A program made the translations under genes and the position numbers. Below, in pieces: positions 18,916 through 27,555 of a DNA stretch of 50,436 nt. Within the stretch, counting starts at the first letter, position 1. Each line of letters begins with the position of its first letter. Under the pieces are notes generated by a model. The model had not been told where the DNA came from and searched no databases. It worked only from the letters and a program-made list of their open reading frames with translations. Origin of the DNA: Nitrospira sp. (lineage in GTDB: Bacteria; Nitrospirota; Nitrospiria; Nitrospirales; Nitrospiraceae); assembly GCA_019636835.1 (NCBI GenBank), contig JAHBWU010000021.1, positions 1 to 50,436 of the forward strand, read 5' to 3'.

Positions 18916-19566
18916 GTGGCGGATCGAGCAGTCGGCGTCCCCTTTGCCAAAGAAGGAATTCCCTTCATCGCGGTTCCCGCCGGCGTTACACTGTTGACAG
19001 GATGGCTGGGTTGGCCGGTCGTCGCCTGTGTCGGCGCCATCGCGACATTATTTTCTGCCTGGTTTTTTCGGAATCCGGCGCGGGCTGTACCACAAGGGCC
19101 AAAGCTGGTGATCGCTCCCGGCGACGGGAAAGTGATCGCCATCGAGGAAGAGTTCGAGCCGCGCTACCTGAAAGAGCGCAGTATCAGACTCACGATTTTT
19201 TTGAATGTCTTCGATGTTCACATCAATAGGATGCCCTGTGATGGGGTGGTCGAAGATGTGCAATATCAACCGGGTCTGTTTCTGGTCGCCAGCAAGCCGG
19301 AAGCGACGTTGAGGAACGAACAAAACGCTATGATGATCAAGACGCATGAAGGCATGAAGGTTCTGTGCGTGCAAGTGGCTGGATTGATCGCTCGGCGCAT
19401 TGTGTGTTGGATCTCGCCGCGGGATCGAGCTATCCGAGGTGAACGATATGGGTTGATCCGTTTCGGATCGCGCATGGATACCTTTCTTCCGATGGACACA
19501 AAGCTCCGAGTGGCCGTTGGTGAACGGGTGAAGGGTGGCGAGACCATCCTGGGAGAGTTGCCATGA
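18916..19566 (+). CDS. psd: Phosphatidylserine decarboxylase, short proenzyme type
   Basis: A membrane enzyme converting phosphatidylserine to phosphatidylethanolamine. 216 residues fits the short class related to archaeal Psd. Two hydrophobic segments lie near residues 16-48. Core motifs are APGDGKVIAIEE, FLNVFDVHINRMP and CDGVVEDVQY. Self-cleavage to the pyruvoyl Ser should occur at the Gly-Ser of RFGSRMD (about residues 184-185), replacing the LGST of the long class. Start GTG 18916. The stop overlaps the pssA start by four bases. Confidence 0.93.
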   Translation: MADRAVGVPFAKEGIPFIAVPAGVTLLTGWLGWPVVACVGAIATLFSAWFFRNPARAVPQGPKLVIAPGDGKVIAIEEEFEPRYLKERSIRLTIFLNVFDVHINRMPCDGVVEDVQYQPGLFLVASKPEATLRNEQNAMMIKTHEGMKVLCVQVAGLIARRIVCWISPRDRAIRGERYGLIRFGSRMDTFLPMDTKLRVAVGERVKGGETILGELP

Positions 19567-20369
19567 AAACGGCAGGATTCAGAAGTTCGTTTGGGAAAGA
19601 AGGGAAACGGCGGAAAGCCGCCATGCATCTCATCCCGAATTTGTTCACCACCGGCAATTTGTTTTGCGGCATATTTGCGATATTGTCCGTCTTCAACGCC
19701 AACTACCTGGAAGCGGCCATTGCGATTCTTGTCGCGATGATTTTTGATGTTTTGGATGGGAAATCGGCCAGACTGACCAACAGTACGAGTCAGTTCGGGC
19801 TGGAGTATGACTCGCTGTCCGATGTGGTGTCATTCGGTGTCGCACCAGGGTTGTTGATTTACTCCTGGGCGCTGAGCGGACAAGGGACGTTTGGCGTGGC
19901 GGTGATGTTTGCCTACGTGGCCATGGGAGCCGTGCGGTTGGCACGATTCAACTCCACCGTCGCGCTGTCAGACGGCAAGTACTTTACCGGCCTGGCTATT
20001 CCCGCCGCTGCAGGTGTGGTGGCGTCCTTGGTGGTCTTTGATCATTACCTCCTCAAGATGGGAGGGGATGTCAGGCCGATCGTGGTACTGCTCATGACTT
20101 TGGCGCTCTCATTTTTGATGGTCAGCACGATTAAGTATCGCAGCTTTAAAGAACTGAAATTCAAGGGCCACCGGCAGATTACCTATCTTGTCTGGGGTAT
20201 TCTTACTTTGATGTTGGTGGCAGCCTGGCCGGCGGTTATGTTATTTGTCATCTTTGCCGGCTATGCATTGATGGGACCGGTCGAAAAAGTCTTTTGGCTG
20301 GTTGCTCCGGCAGCCGGGAAAAAGAGCAATGGAAAAGTCGAGTCTCCGCCGATCGAATCAAACTCATAA
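19563..20369 (+). CDS. pssA: CDP-diacylglycerol-serine O-phosphatidyltransferase
   Basis: Makes phosphatidylserine from CDP-diacylglycerol and serine in the inner membrane, the substrate for Psd next door. 268 residues, beginning MKTAGFRSSF with a basic N-terminus, then about seven to eight hydrophobic segments. The CDP-alcohol phosphotransferase motif is intact: DGKSAR, then G and two Asp in FGLEYDSLSD (DGx2ARx8Gx3Dx3D, about residues 64-86). The reading frame overlaps psd (ATGA), so the pair is coupled. Downstream lies the leuA leader. Confidence 0.95.
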   Translation: MKTAGFRSSFGKEGKRRKAAMHLIPNLFTTGNLFCGIFAILSVFNANYLEAAIAILVAMIFDVLDGKSARLTNSTSQFGLEYDSLSDVVSFGVAPGLLIYSWALSGQGTFGVAVMFAYVAMGAVRLARFNSTVALSDGKYFTGLAIPAAAGVVASLVVFDHYLLKMGGDVRPIVVLLMTLALSFLMVSTIKYRSFKELKFKGHRQITYLVWGILTLMLVAAWPAVMLFVIFAGYALMGPVEKVFWLVAPAAGKKSNGKVESPPIESNS

Positions 20370-20411
20370 CGGCGAACAACAGTGGGAGGAATTGAAAAGG
20401 TTCTGAAGGGC

Positions 20412-20675
20412 TATGACGAGGAGTAGTACGCGAACCGCCTAGAAACAGGTGGTCAATATTCTGGAGAGAGCTGGTGGGTGGTGCAAACCAGCCTAGACGC
20501 CGCCGAACTCGCCTCCGAGCCGAATCTCCGAACATGAAGTAGGAGATTCCGCCTTGCCTCCGTAAGAGGCAGAATGAAGGGTCTGACGACCGGTCGGTCT
20601 TCAGGCTGAATCAGGGTGGTAACACGGAGCGCGTGAAGCCTTCGTCCCTGGATATAACGGGATGAAGGCTTTTGT
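20412..20675 (+). promoter_or_regulatory. T-box riboswitch with leucine specifier, controlling leuA
   Basis: A transcriptional T-box leader sensing uncharged tRNA-Leu. In order: ATGACGAGGAGTAGTA start motif (about 20413-20428); AG-bulge and distal loop AGAGAGCTGGTGGGTGGTGC then AAACCAGC (about 20466-20492); specifier loop GAACTCGCCTCCGAG with codon CTC (leucine) at 20508-20510; T-box AGGGTGGTAACACG at 20613-20626, where TGGT (20617-20620) would pair with the tRNA NCCA end. CAGGG (20612-20616) can pair with CCCTG (20646-20650) as antiterminator. T-boxes are mainly known in Firmicutes and Actinobacteria, with fewer in other phyla. The AACACG variant differs from the common ACCGCG. Confidence 0.93.
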
Positions 20676-20679
20676 GTTT
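20636..20679 (+). terminator. Intrinsic terminator of the leuA T-box
   Basis: AAGCCTTCGTCCC (20636-20648) pairs with GGGATGAAGGCTT (20659-20671) through 13 bases with a single G-T pair and a 10-base loop, followed by TTGTGTTTC. Its left arm includes CGTCCC, which the antiterminator also needs, so the two folds exclude each other as expected for a T-box. Confidence 0.88.
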
Positions 20680-20700
20680 CTAGAGGAGAGAGGTGGCACC

Positions 20701-22248
20701 ATGACACGCATGATCAGAATTTTCGATACAACGTTGCGGGACGGCGAACAATCGCCCGGCGCCAGCATGAATGTGGAAGAAAAGGTCATGGTGGCCAAGC
20801 AACTGGCCCGTCTCGGCGTCGATATTATTGAAGCGGGATTTGCCTATAGTTCGCCCGGAGATTTTGATGCGGTGCGGCGTATCGCGCAAGAAGTCGAAGG
20901 ACCGACGATCTGCAGTCTGGCGCGGGCCCGTCCCGAGGACATCGACCGAGCATGGGAGGCATTGAAAGGCGCGCCGAAGGTCCGCATCCATACGTTTCTT
21001 TCTACGTCCGATATTCATCTGAAGCACCAGTTTCGGATGACGCGGGAACAGGCCAAGCAGCGTGCCGTGGAGATGGTTCAGCGGGCACGGACCTATGTTG
21101 ACGATGTTGAATTCTCTCCGATGGATGCGAGCCGATCAGATCCCTCGTTTCTCCACGAGGTTATTGAGGCGGTCATCGCTGCCGGGGCCGGCACCGTGAA
21201 CATCCCCGACACGGTAGGGTACGCCGTTCCACAGGAGTTCGGCGCACTGATCAAGGGAATTTGCGACAAAGTCCCCAATGCCGAACAAGCCGTAATCTCC
21301 GTCCATTGCCACAACGATTTGGGTGTCGCGGTGGCGAACAGCTTGGCGGCCATTATGAATGGGGCGGGCCAGGTGGAATGCACGATCAACGGAATCGGAG
21401 AGCGCGCAGGTAATACGTCCTTGGAAGAGATTGTGATGGGCCTCCGAACCAGATCGGACTTTTACCGAGCTGATACTCGTATCCGAACCGAGGAGATTGC
21501 GAAGACCAGCCGTTTGGTCAGCAAGATCACCGGGATGGTGGTGCAGCCCAATAAGGCGATCGTGGGGGCGAACGCCTTTGCCCATACGTCGGGCATTCAT
21601 CAGGACGGCTTGCTCAAAGAGAAGACGACCTATGAAATTATGCGTCCGGAATCGATCGGATTGGTTGAAAGCCAGATGGTGATGGGCAAGTTGTCCGGGC
21701 GGCATGCCTTCCGGCAGCGGTTGGAAGAGTTGGGGTACAAACTCGGCGAGGCAGAGGTCAACCATGCTTTCGAGCGGTTCAAAAAACTTGCCGATCAAAA
21801 GAAAGAGATCTTCGAGGAAGATCTCGAAGTCATTGTCTCCGAAGAGTTGTCGAAGATGGCCGAGCGCATCGTCTTAAAGGGACTACAAGTATCGAGTGGA
21901 ACGGATCGGGTCCCGACAGCCACGGTCGAATTGGAAATCGACGGCACACCTCTCGTTCGGACTGGGACCGGCGATGGGCCGGTAGATGCTGTGTATCGCA
22001 CCATTGCCACTATGACACAGACAAAGAGCAAATTATTGATGTATGTCGTGAAGGCCATCACCGGTGGAACGGATGCACAGGGCGAAGTGTCGGTGCGCGT
22101 GCAAGAGGATGGGCGGACGGTTACCGGCCATGGCGCCGATACCGATATCATCACGGCGTCTGCTCGGGCCTATGTCAGCGCCCTGAATAAGCTGGCCTAC
22201 CTCGCGACGAAGCAGGCGCAAGGCGAGCAGAAGGTGAACTTGATTTGA
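20701..22248 (+). CDS. leuA: 2-isopropylmalate synthase
   Basis: First enzyme of the leucine branch; condenses acetyl-CoA with 2-ketoisovalerate. ATG 20701 (after GGAGAGAGGTGG) gives 515 residues, beginning [20 protein letters not shown], the HMGL-like signature with the metal-binding Asp. Further motifs are the [15 protein letters not shown]is pair (about residues 200-214) and [20 protein letters not shown]. The C-terminal LeuA allosteric domain (about 390-505) should mediate leucine feedback. The longer in-frame start at 20662 falls inside the terminator and is rejected. The gene is regulated by the T-box just upstream. Confidence 0.97.
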   Translation: MTRMIRIFDTTLRDGEQSPGASMNVEEKVMVAKQLARLGVDIIEAGFAYSSPGDFDAVRRIAQEVEGPTICSLARARPEDIDRAWEALKGAPKVRIHTFLSTSDIHLKHQFRMTREQAKQRAVEMVQRARTYVDDVEFSPMDASRSDPSFLHEVIEAVIAAGAGTVNIPDTVGYAVPQEFGALIKGICDKVPNAEQAVISVHCHNDLGVAVANSLAAIMNGAGQVECTINGIGERAGNTSLEEIVMGLRTRSDFYRADTRIRTEEIAKTSRLVSKITGMVVQPNKAIVGANAFAHTSGIHQDGLLKEKTTYEIMRPESIGLVESQMVMGKLSGRHAFRQRLEELGYKLGEAEVNHAFERFKKLADQKKEIFEEDLEVIVSEELSKMAERIVLKGLQVSSGTDRVPTATVELEIDGTPLVRTGTGDGPVDAVYRTIATMTQTKSKLLMYVVKAITGGTDAQGEVSVRVQEDGRTVTGHGADTDIITASARAYVSALNKLAYLATKQAQGEQKVNLI

Positions 22249-22254
22249 CGCGGA

Positions 22255-22283
22255 TCACCACGGTACAGTTTCACCCGTGGTGA
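22255..22283 (+). other. Intercistronic hairpin after leuA
   Basis: TCACCACGG (22255-22263) and CCGTGGTGA (22275-22283) form a perfect 9-base stem with an 11-base loop, 7 bases after the leuA stop. It is followed by GGTTTGTTGG, not a clean T run. It could be an RNA processing or partial termination point separating leuA from the cupin-leuB pair. Confidence 0.5.
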
Positions 22284-22310
22284 GGTTTGTTGGATTGAGA
22301 GGGTTTGTCT

Positions 22311-22673
22311 GTGTTCAAGGTGACACCGGCGGATCGCGCCGAGTTTCTGGCCGGGGACAAGACTCGTTTGCGGGAGATTTTTCATCCTGCCAGGCATCAG
22401 CTCAAACTGAATTATAGTCTTGCCCACGGGACATTACCGCCCGGTCAACGCTCTAAGCGCCACGTCTTGGCCTCGTCGGAAGTCTATTACTTCATTTCAG
22501 GGCGGGGTCGCTTCACGATCGACGGACAAGTCACGCCGATTGAAGCAGGCACGACTATCTATGTGCCGCCGGGAGGACAACAGTTCGTCGAAAATACCGG
22601 GGAGACCGATGTCGAGTTCTTGTGTCTCGTCGATCCGGCCTGGCGGCTTGAAGATGAAACGATACTGGAATAG
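22311..22673 (+). CDS. Cupin-domain protein
   Basis: A small single-domain beta-barrel protein of about 120 residues. Cupin motif 1 is degenerate: PPGQRSKRHVLASSEVYYFISGRG (about 45-70, with the metal-ligand His and Glu), and motif 2 has VPPGGQQFVENTGETDVEFLCLV. The GTG at 22311 is chosen because GAGAGGG lies 7 bases ahead; the TTG at 22305 is too close to it. Placed between leuA and leuB, it may be a small-molecule-binding or isomerase-type protein, but I cannot name a substrate. The position alone does not prove a leucine role. Confidence 0.82.
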   Translation: MFKVTPADRAEFLAGDKTRLREIFHPARHQLKLNYSLAHGTLPPGQRSKRHVLASSEVYYFISGRGRFTIDGQVTPIEAGTTIYVPPGGQQFVENTGETDVEFLCLVDPAWRLEDETILE

Positions 22674-22706
22674 GCGGAGCGTATTGAGTCATCGAAAGGA
22701 GCAATA

Positions 22707-23780
22707 GTGAAGGCCAAGATTGCAGTGCTGACCGGTGACGGAGTCGGGCGCGAGATCGTTCCCGAAGCCGTGAAGGTCCTGAAGGCCGTTGCCGAGAAAT
22801 ATGGGCACTCATTCGAGTTTGTCGCAGCCGATATCGGCGGGCAGGCGATCGATAAAGTGGGTGTGCCGCTGCCGAAAGATACATTGGCGCTCGCCAAGCA
22901 AAGCGATGCCGTCTTGCTGGGCGCAGTCGGGGGACCTCGATGGGAAAGCTTGGAGTACAGTCTGCGGCCGGAGCGCGCACTGCTCGGAATCCGGGAAGCT
23001 TTGGGGCTTTATGCCAATTTGAGGCCGGCCAAGCTCTATTCGAATCTGGTGGATGCTTCCACGTTGAAGCGCGAGGTTGTCGAGGGGATCGACATCCTCG
23101 TGATCCGCGAGCTCACCGGCGGCATCTATTTCGGCAAGCCGAAGGGGATCGAAAAGTTGCCCAATGGTGAAGAACGAGGGATCAATACGGAAGTCTATTC
23201 AACGGAAGAAGTTCGGCGAATCGCCAAGGTAGCGTTCGAGGCGGCACGGAAACGGCGCAAGAAAGTCACCTCGGTCGATAAAGCGAACGTGTTGGAATCG
23301 TCCGAGCTTTGGCGAAAGGTGGTCATCGATGTCCACTCGTCTTATCCTGACGTCGAACTGGGACATATCTACGTGGATAACGCTGCGATGCAGCTGGTGC
23401 GGAACCCGCGACAATTCGATGTGCTGCTTTGTAACAACATGTTCGGAGACATTTTGAGTGACGAAGCGGCGATGCTGACCGGTTCGATCGGTATGTTGCC
23501 GTCTGCGAGCATCGGCGCCAAGGTCGGCCTCTTTGAGCCGATTCATGGGAGCGCTCCGGACATTGCAGGGAAAAATATCGCCAATCCCATTGCCACGATC
23601 TCATCGGCCTCCATGATGTTGTCGTATGCCTTTCAGCTCGATAAAGAAGCGGAAGCTATCGAACAGGCCATCGTGAAAACGCTCGACCTTGGATATCGGA
23701 CCAAAGATATTCAGAGTCCTGGAGCGAAGCTCGTCGGCACCGTGGAGATGGGTGAGGTAATCATTCGAAACTTGAATTAG
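22707..23780 (+). CDS. leuB: 3-isopropylmalate dehydrogenase
   Basis: An NAD-dependent oxidative decarboxylase of the leucine branch. GTG start at 22707 after AAAGGAG; 357 residues starting [20 protein letters not shown]. Motifs are [25 protein letters not shown] (substrate side), the catalytic Lys in [16 protein letters not shown], the Asp pair in [20 protein letters not shown] and [18 protein letters not shown] (NAD-binding). Length and motifs are complete. leuC and leuD are not in this window. Confidence 0.96.
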   Translation: MKAKIAVLTGDGVGREIVPEAVKVLKAVAEKYGHSFEFVAADIGGQAIDKVGVPLPKDTLALAKQSDAVLLGAVGGPRWESLEYSLRPERALLGIREALGLYANLRPAKLYSNLVDASTLKREVVEGIDILVIRELTGGIYFGKPKGIEKLPNGEERGINTEVYSTEEVRRIAKVAFEAARKRRKKVTSVDKANVLESSELWRKVVIDVHSSYPDVELGHIYVDNAAMQLVRNPRQFDVLLCNNMFGDILSDEAAMLTGSIGMLPSASIGAKVGLFEPIHGSAPDIAGKNIANPIATISSASMMLSYAFQLDKEAEAIEQAIVKTLDLGYRTKDIQSPGAKLVGTVEMGEVIIRNLN

Positions 23781-23796
23781 TCAGCTGCCCTGAACA

Positions 23797-25005
23797 ATGG
23801 CAACCATTCTTTCCACATGGATGATCAGAACACTCGTCGGCACCGGCGAGTCCGGTTATACGGGAGACGGTGGACCTTCACTACAGGCTCGTTTGAACGA
23901 GCCCAAAGGCGTGACGATCGATTGCCATGGCAACGTTTATGTGGCCGATTCTGAAAATCATGTCGTTCGGAAAGTTGATCGTGCGACCGGCGTCATCTCA
24001 ACGGTGGCCGGCATGTTTGAGGACGATCACATGCGTTCAGCTGTCGAGCGGGGTTCACCCGCCCAGCGCACTGATGAGGACCCTTTGGCCGAGGGCACCG
24101 GTGAAACCGGTTCGGCGAAATTTACTCAGCAAGCCGATTTGAGCGGAACTGTCCGGTATTGGACGAATCAACCAGCCACATCTACCAAACGGTATGGCGG
24201 GGACGGCAAGGCCGCCGTGCAGGCGCAGCTGAACTTCCCTACGGCAATCGCTGTGGATCGAGAGGGGAATCTCTATATCGCCGATACCATGAACCATCGT
24301 GTACGAATGGTCGATTCAGAAACGGGAGTCATCTCGACTCTAGCCGGAACCGGTCATGCCCGATTCTCCGGTGATGGTGGCCCGGCCAACAAGGCTGCGC
24401 TCAATGAGCCGGCAGCGCTGGCCGTTGACGACGCGGGCCGGCTCTATGTCGCCGATCAAAGCAATCATCGTGTACGGGTGATCGACCTCAAGACCGGTGT
24501 GATCCGGACAGTTGCTGGAACCGGAATTTCGACATACGACGGAGACGGGAAGGCGGCTGTTGACACGGCTCTTGCCGGTCCAAGCGGATTGGCGCTGATG
24601 GACAACCGACTGTATATTGCTGATACATTCAACAACCGAGTCCGCTGCGTCGAGCTTTCGTCAGGGTTGATGACCACGGTGGCCGGCGACGGCGGAGTGT
24701 ATCGGTATGAGTCGCCGTCGGATGCCCCCTCGCCCAGCCTTTCACGCCCGACCGGAATTGCATTGGACCATGAGGGGCGTCTGTTTCTAACCGATTCAGA
24801 CAATCACCTCGTCCGGCAGTGGGATGGGACATCCGGAGTAACGTTCTGCATGGCAGGGCAAGGACTTCCATCCTATTCCGGAGACGGCGGCATCGCACGA
24901 GAAGCAAGTTTGTGTTACCCATTCGGTATCGTTGCCGACCGCGACGGAACGCTGCTGGTGGCCGACACCTTCAATCATCGAATTCGCGTATTGGCATTGG
25001 AGTAA
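23797..25005 (+). CDS. NHL-repeat beta-propeller protein
   Basis: A 402-residue protein built of six NHL repeats of about 57 residues, each with the pattern YxGDGGxAxxAxLNxPxG, then YVADxxNHxVRxxD, then TGVIxTVAG. Repeat 1 spans about residues 13-70, and between 1 and 2 there is an unusual polar insert (about 71-130). No signal peptide is seen, so a cytoplasmic propeller is likely, although most similar proteins are secreted. The gene is 16 bases after leuB and 7 bases before asd, in the amino-acid operon. NHL propellers bind proteins or ligands; the partner here is unknown. Confidence 0.85.
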   Translation: MATILSTWMIRTLVGTGESGYTGDGGPSLQARLNEPKGVTIDCHGNVYVADSENHVVRKVDRATGVISTVAGMFEDDHMRSAVERGSPAQRTDEDPLAEGTGETGSAKFTQQADLSGTVRYWTNQPATSTKRYGGDGKAAVQAQLNFPTAIAVDREGNLYIADTMNHRVRMVDSETGVISTLAGTGHARFSGDGGPANKAALNEPAALAVDDAGRLYVADQSNHRVRVIDLKTGVIRTVAGTGISTYDGDGKAAVDTALAGPSGLALMDNRLYIADTFNNRVRCVELSSGLMTTVAGDGGVYRYESPSDAPSPSLSRPTGIALDHEGRLFLTDSDNHLVRQWDGTSGVTFCMAGQGLPSYSGDGGIAREASLCYPFGIVADRDGTLLVADTFNHRIRVLALE

Positions 25006-25012
25006 GGGCTTC

Positions 25013-26035
25013 ATGATCAAGAAGAAACCAGGGTACATGGTGGCGATCCTTGGCGCGACCGGCGCGGTTGGAACAGAAACGCTTGAAATCTTGGAAGAGA
25101 GGAAATTTCCGCTGACGGGCCTCCGGCTCTTCGCGTCCAAACGATCTGCCGGCGGAGTGATGACGTGCCAAGGTCAGGACTGGACGGTTGAAGAGTTGAC
25201 GGAATCCTCATCGTTCGAGGGTGTCGATCTGGCATTTATCTCTGCGATGGATGCCATCAGCAAAGACTATGGTCAACGACTGGGAGCGGCCGGTATCGCG
25301 GTGATCGACGATAGTGCCGTGTTCCGCATGGACGATCAGGTTCCCTTGGTGGTTCCGGAGGTGAACGCTGCCGCCTTACGCTCCATGCCTAAGGGCATCG
25401 TTTCCATTCCAAACTGTACGACCACGCCGTTGGTCATGGCGCTCAAGCCGATTCATGATGCGGTGGGAGTGAAGCGTGTGGTGGTGACGACCTTTCAATC
25501 GGTGTCGGGGACCGGGGCGGCGGCCATGGATGAGTTGATGGATCAGACGAAGGATTTGCTGGCGTTTCGCGACGTCACGACCAAGGTCTATCCCTATCAG
25601 ATTGCTTTCAATCTGTTGCCGCACATCGGCTCGTTCAACGAGGGAGGAGACTGTTCGGAGGAAGTCAAGATCGCGAAAGAGACTCGAAAGATACTCAGTG
25701 CCCCGGGGATTCGAGTAACCGCGACGACGGTGCGAGTGCCCGTGTTGCGCTGTCATTCTGAGGCGATTAACGTTGAGTTAGAGCGTCCTCTGACGGCGAA
25801 TGAAGCACGTGCCGCGCTGGCAGCCATGCCCGGCGTGATTGTCTACGACGACCCGGTGAAGAAGCTGTACCCAATGCCGCTCGATGCGACCGGAAAAGAT
25901 GAGGTCTACATCGGCCGCGTGCGCGAGGATGAATCGATTGCCAACGGGCTCAATCTCTGGGTCGTTTCCGATAATCTTCGCAAAGGAGCGGCGCTGAACG
26001 CCATTCAGATCGCGGAATGTCTAGTGAACGGCTAG
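25013..26035 (+). CDS. asd: Aspartate-semialdehyde dehydrogenase
   Basis: Reduces aspartyl phosphate to aspartate semialdehyde, feeding lysine/diaminopimelate, threonine and methionine. ATG 25013 gives 340 residues: MIKKKPGYMVAILGATGAVG with the NADP-binding glycine loop, the active Cys in SIPNCTTTPLVMAL (about residues 126-138), and the substrate segment RVPVLRCHSEAINVELERPL with the catalytic His. The longer frame that starts within the NHL gene is rejected. It fits the cell-wall precursor and branched-chain setting. Confidence 0.95.
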   Translation: MIKKKPGYMVAILGATGAVGTETLEILEERKFPLTGLRLFASKRSAGGVMTCQGQDWTVEELTESSSFEGVDLAFISAMDAISKDYGQRLGAAGIAVIDDSAVFRMDDQVPLVVPEVNAAALRSMPKGIVSIPNCTTTPLVMALKPIHDAVGVKRVVVTTFQSVSGTGAAAMDELMDQTKDLLAFRDVTTKVYPYQIAFNLLPHIGSFNEGGDCSEEVKIAKETRKILSAPGIRVTATTVRVPVLRCHSEAINVELERPLTANEARAALAAMPGVIVYDDPVKKLYPMPLDATGKDEVYIGRVREDESIANGLNLWVVSDNLRKGAALNAIQIAECLVNG

Positions 26036-26089
26036 CGCGTGTGCTGTACACGGGACTGCTTGGGTACTCCGCTCATGGGATGAGAGTTG

Positions 26090-26344
26090 ATGCCGGAATG
26101 GACTACCTTCGGCAAGATTTTGATCGGAATAGGCCTCGGCATTGCTGTGCTCGGGATCCTCCTAGTGCTGGTGGACCGAATTCCCGGCCTCGGAAGCACT
26201 TTCAGTTGGCTGGGCAAGCTTCCGGGTGACATCTCCATCAAGCGTGATAACTTCAGCTTCTATTTTCCCATCGCGACAAGTATTGTCCTCAGCGTCATTC
26301 TGAGTCTGCTATTCTATCTCGTAGGATGGTTCTTCCGCCGATGA
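26090..26344 (+). CDS. DUF2905 family small membrane protein
   Basis: An 84-residue membrane protein with two hydrophobic segments (about residues 8-28 and 61-82) enclosing the conserved LGKLPGDISIKRDNFSFYFP. That arrangement defines DUF2905, a small family with no established function. ATG 26090 is used; an adjacent TTG at 26087 is possible. The stop overlaps the following SpoIID-like gene at an ATGA. Confidence 0.85.
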   Translation: MPEWTTFGKILIGIGLGIAVLGILLVLVDRIPGLGSTFSWLGKLPGDISIKRDNFSFYFPIATSIVLSVILSLLFYLVGWFFRR

Positions 26345-27555
26345 TAGCCGCACGGTTTTTGGCCGGAGCCGCCGGACTGAGCATCTGCCTCGGCTCGGTC
26401 ACGATTCCGGAAGCCCACGCGGCGCGATCGATCCGCGTACTGTTGGCTCCGGATGTCCAGCAGCTGGAAGTGCATACCGATCAGACCATTTGGGTGACTG
26501 ACGAACATGATCAGGCATGGTCCTATCGGCCTGTCTTGCGGATCAAGGTGCGCGGCCATGCATTGATCCTCAACGGCAAACCGGTGGTGAGTGAACAACT
26601 GACGCTACGGGCGGGGAATCACGACCTCAAACTTTGGCTGAACCAGAACAGTAACAGGACTGCGCTTCATGCTGCTGATGAGAAAGGCGCACTCCAAGTC
26701 AGTGGGTTGATCCAGCTTGTTCGGCGAGGAAAGGGACTGCTTCTCGTCAATCACGTCGATTTGGAAGAGTATGTCAAGGGTGTCGTGCCGGCAGAAGTGA
26801 ATCCGGCTTGGCACCCGGAGATGCTGAAGGTTCAGGCCGTCGCTACTCGAACATATGCATTGTATCAGCACATGCTCAGCTCCACTCGCGACTACGATGT
26901 GGTCGCGGGGATTCAAGATCAGGTATATCGCGGCCGCCATGGGATCGACACGCGGGTGGTGGAAGCGGTGGAGTCGACGAGGGGACTCGTGGTGACCCAT
27001 CAAGGCGCTCCGATCTATGCCGCGTTTTCTTCGACCGCTGCCGGGATCACGGAGGATGCCATGGTTGTGTGGTCGAAGGATCTCCCATATTTGAAGGGTG
27101 TAGAATGCCCGTTCGATATCGAGTCTCCGTACTATCAGTGGAAAGCGTCCATCAAAATCAAGGCCCTGGAGAAGAATTTGCGACAACAAGGATATGCGGT
27201 GGGAACTATTGCAACGATCACACCGCATTCCCATAGCCGTGCCGGACGAGTGGCGACATTGCGGATTGTGGACTCTAACGGAGAGTTGGTCCTACGGGGT
27301 GAAGACCTACGCAAAGCGGTAGGTTACACGGTGATACCCAGTACCCAATTTACGGTCGAGTTTATCGGGCAGGACGCTGTCTTCTCCGGCTATGGAGCTG
27401 GTCATGCGGTTGGTCTTTGCCAGTGGGGAGCGAAAGAGCTAGCGGAGTTGGGCTATTCGTTTTCAAGCATTCTTGGCTACTACTATCCTGGAACGGAGCT
27501 TCGGGATGCATCATTGACTCTAACACCTCCTGCTCCTTCAGTTCCCTCTTCCTGA
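26341..27555 (+). CDS. SpoIID/LytB-domain protein (putative exported lytic transglycosylase)
   Basis: About 404 residues with an N-terminal signal peptide ending near AHAARS, so it acts in the periplasm. The SpoIID domain starts near residue 120: LEEYVKGVVPAEVNPAWHPE, then LKVQAVATRTYALYQ, with the conserved Glu of the first segment as catalytic candidate, and the C-terminal GYGAGHAVGLCQWGAKELAE. In Bacillus SpoIID cuts denuded glycan strands. This is a non-sporulating-type genome, so septal or general peptidoglycan remodelling is more likely. ATG 26341 overlaps the DUF2905 stop; an in-frame ATG at 26326 is an alternative. queA starts at its stop. Confidence 0.88.
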   Translation: MIAARFLAGAAGLSICLGSVTIPEAHAARSIRVLLAPDVQQLEVHTDQTIWVTDEHDQAWSYRPVLRIKVRGHALILNGKPVVSEQLTLRAGNHDLKLWLNQNSNRTALHAADEKGALQVSGLIQLVRRGKGLLLVNHVDLEEYVKGVVPAEVNPAWHPEMLKVQAVATRTYALYQHMLSSTRDYDVVAGIQDQVYRGRHGIDTRVVEAVESTRGLVVTHQGAPIYAAFSSTAAGITEDAMVVWSKDLPYLKGVECPFDIESPYYQWKASIKIKALEKNLRQQGYAVGTIATITPHSHSRAGRVATLRIVDSNGELVLRGEDLRKAVGYTVIPSTQFTVEFIGQDAVFSGYGAGHAVGLCQWGAKELAELGYSFSSILGYYYPGTELRDASLTLTPPAPSVPSS

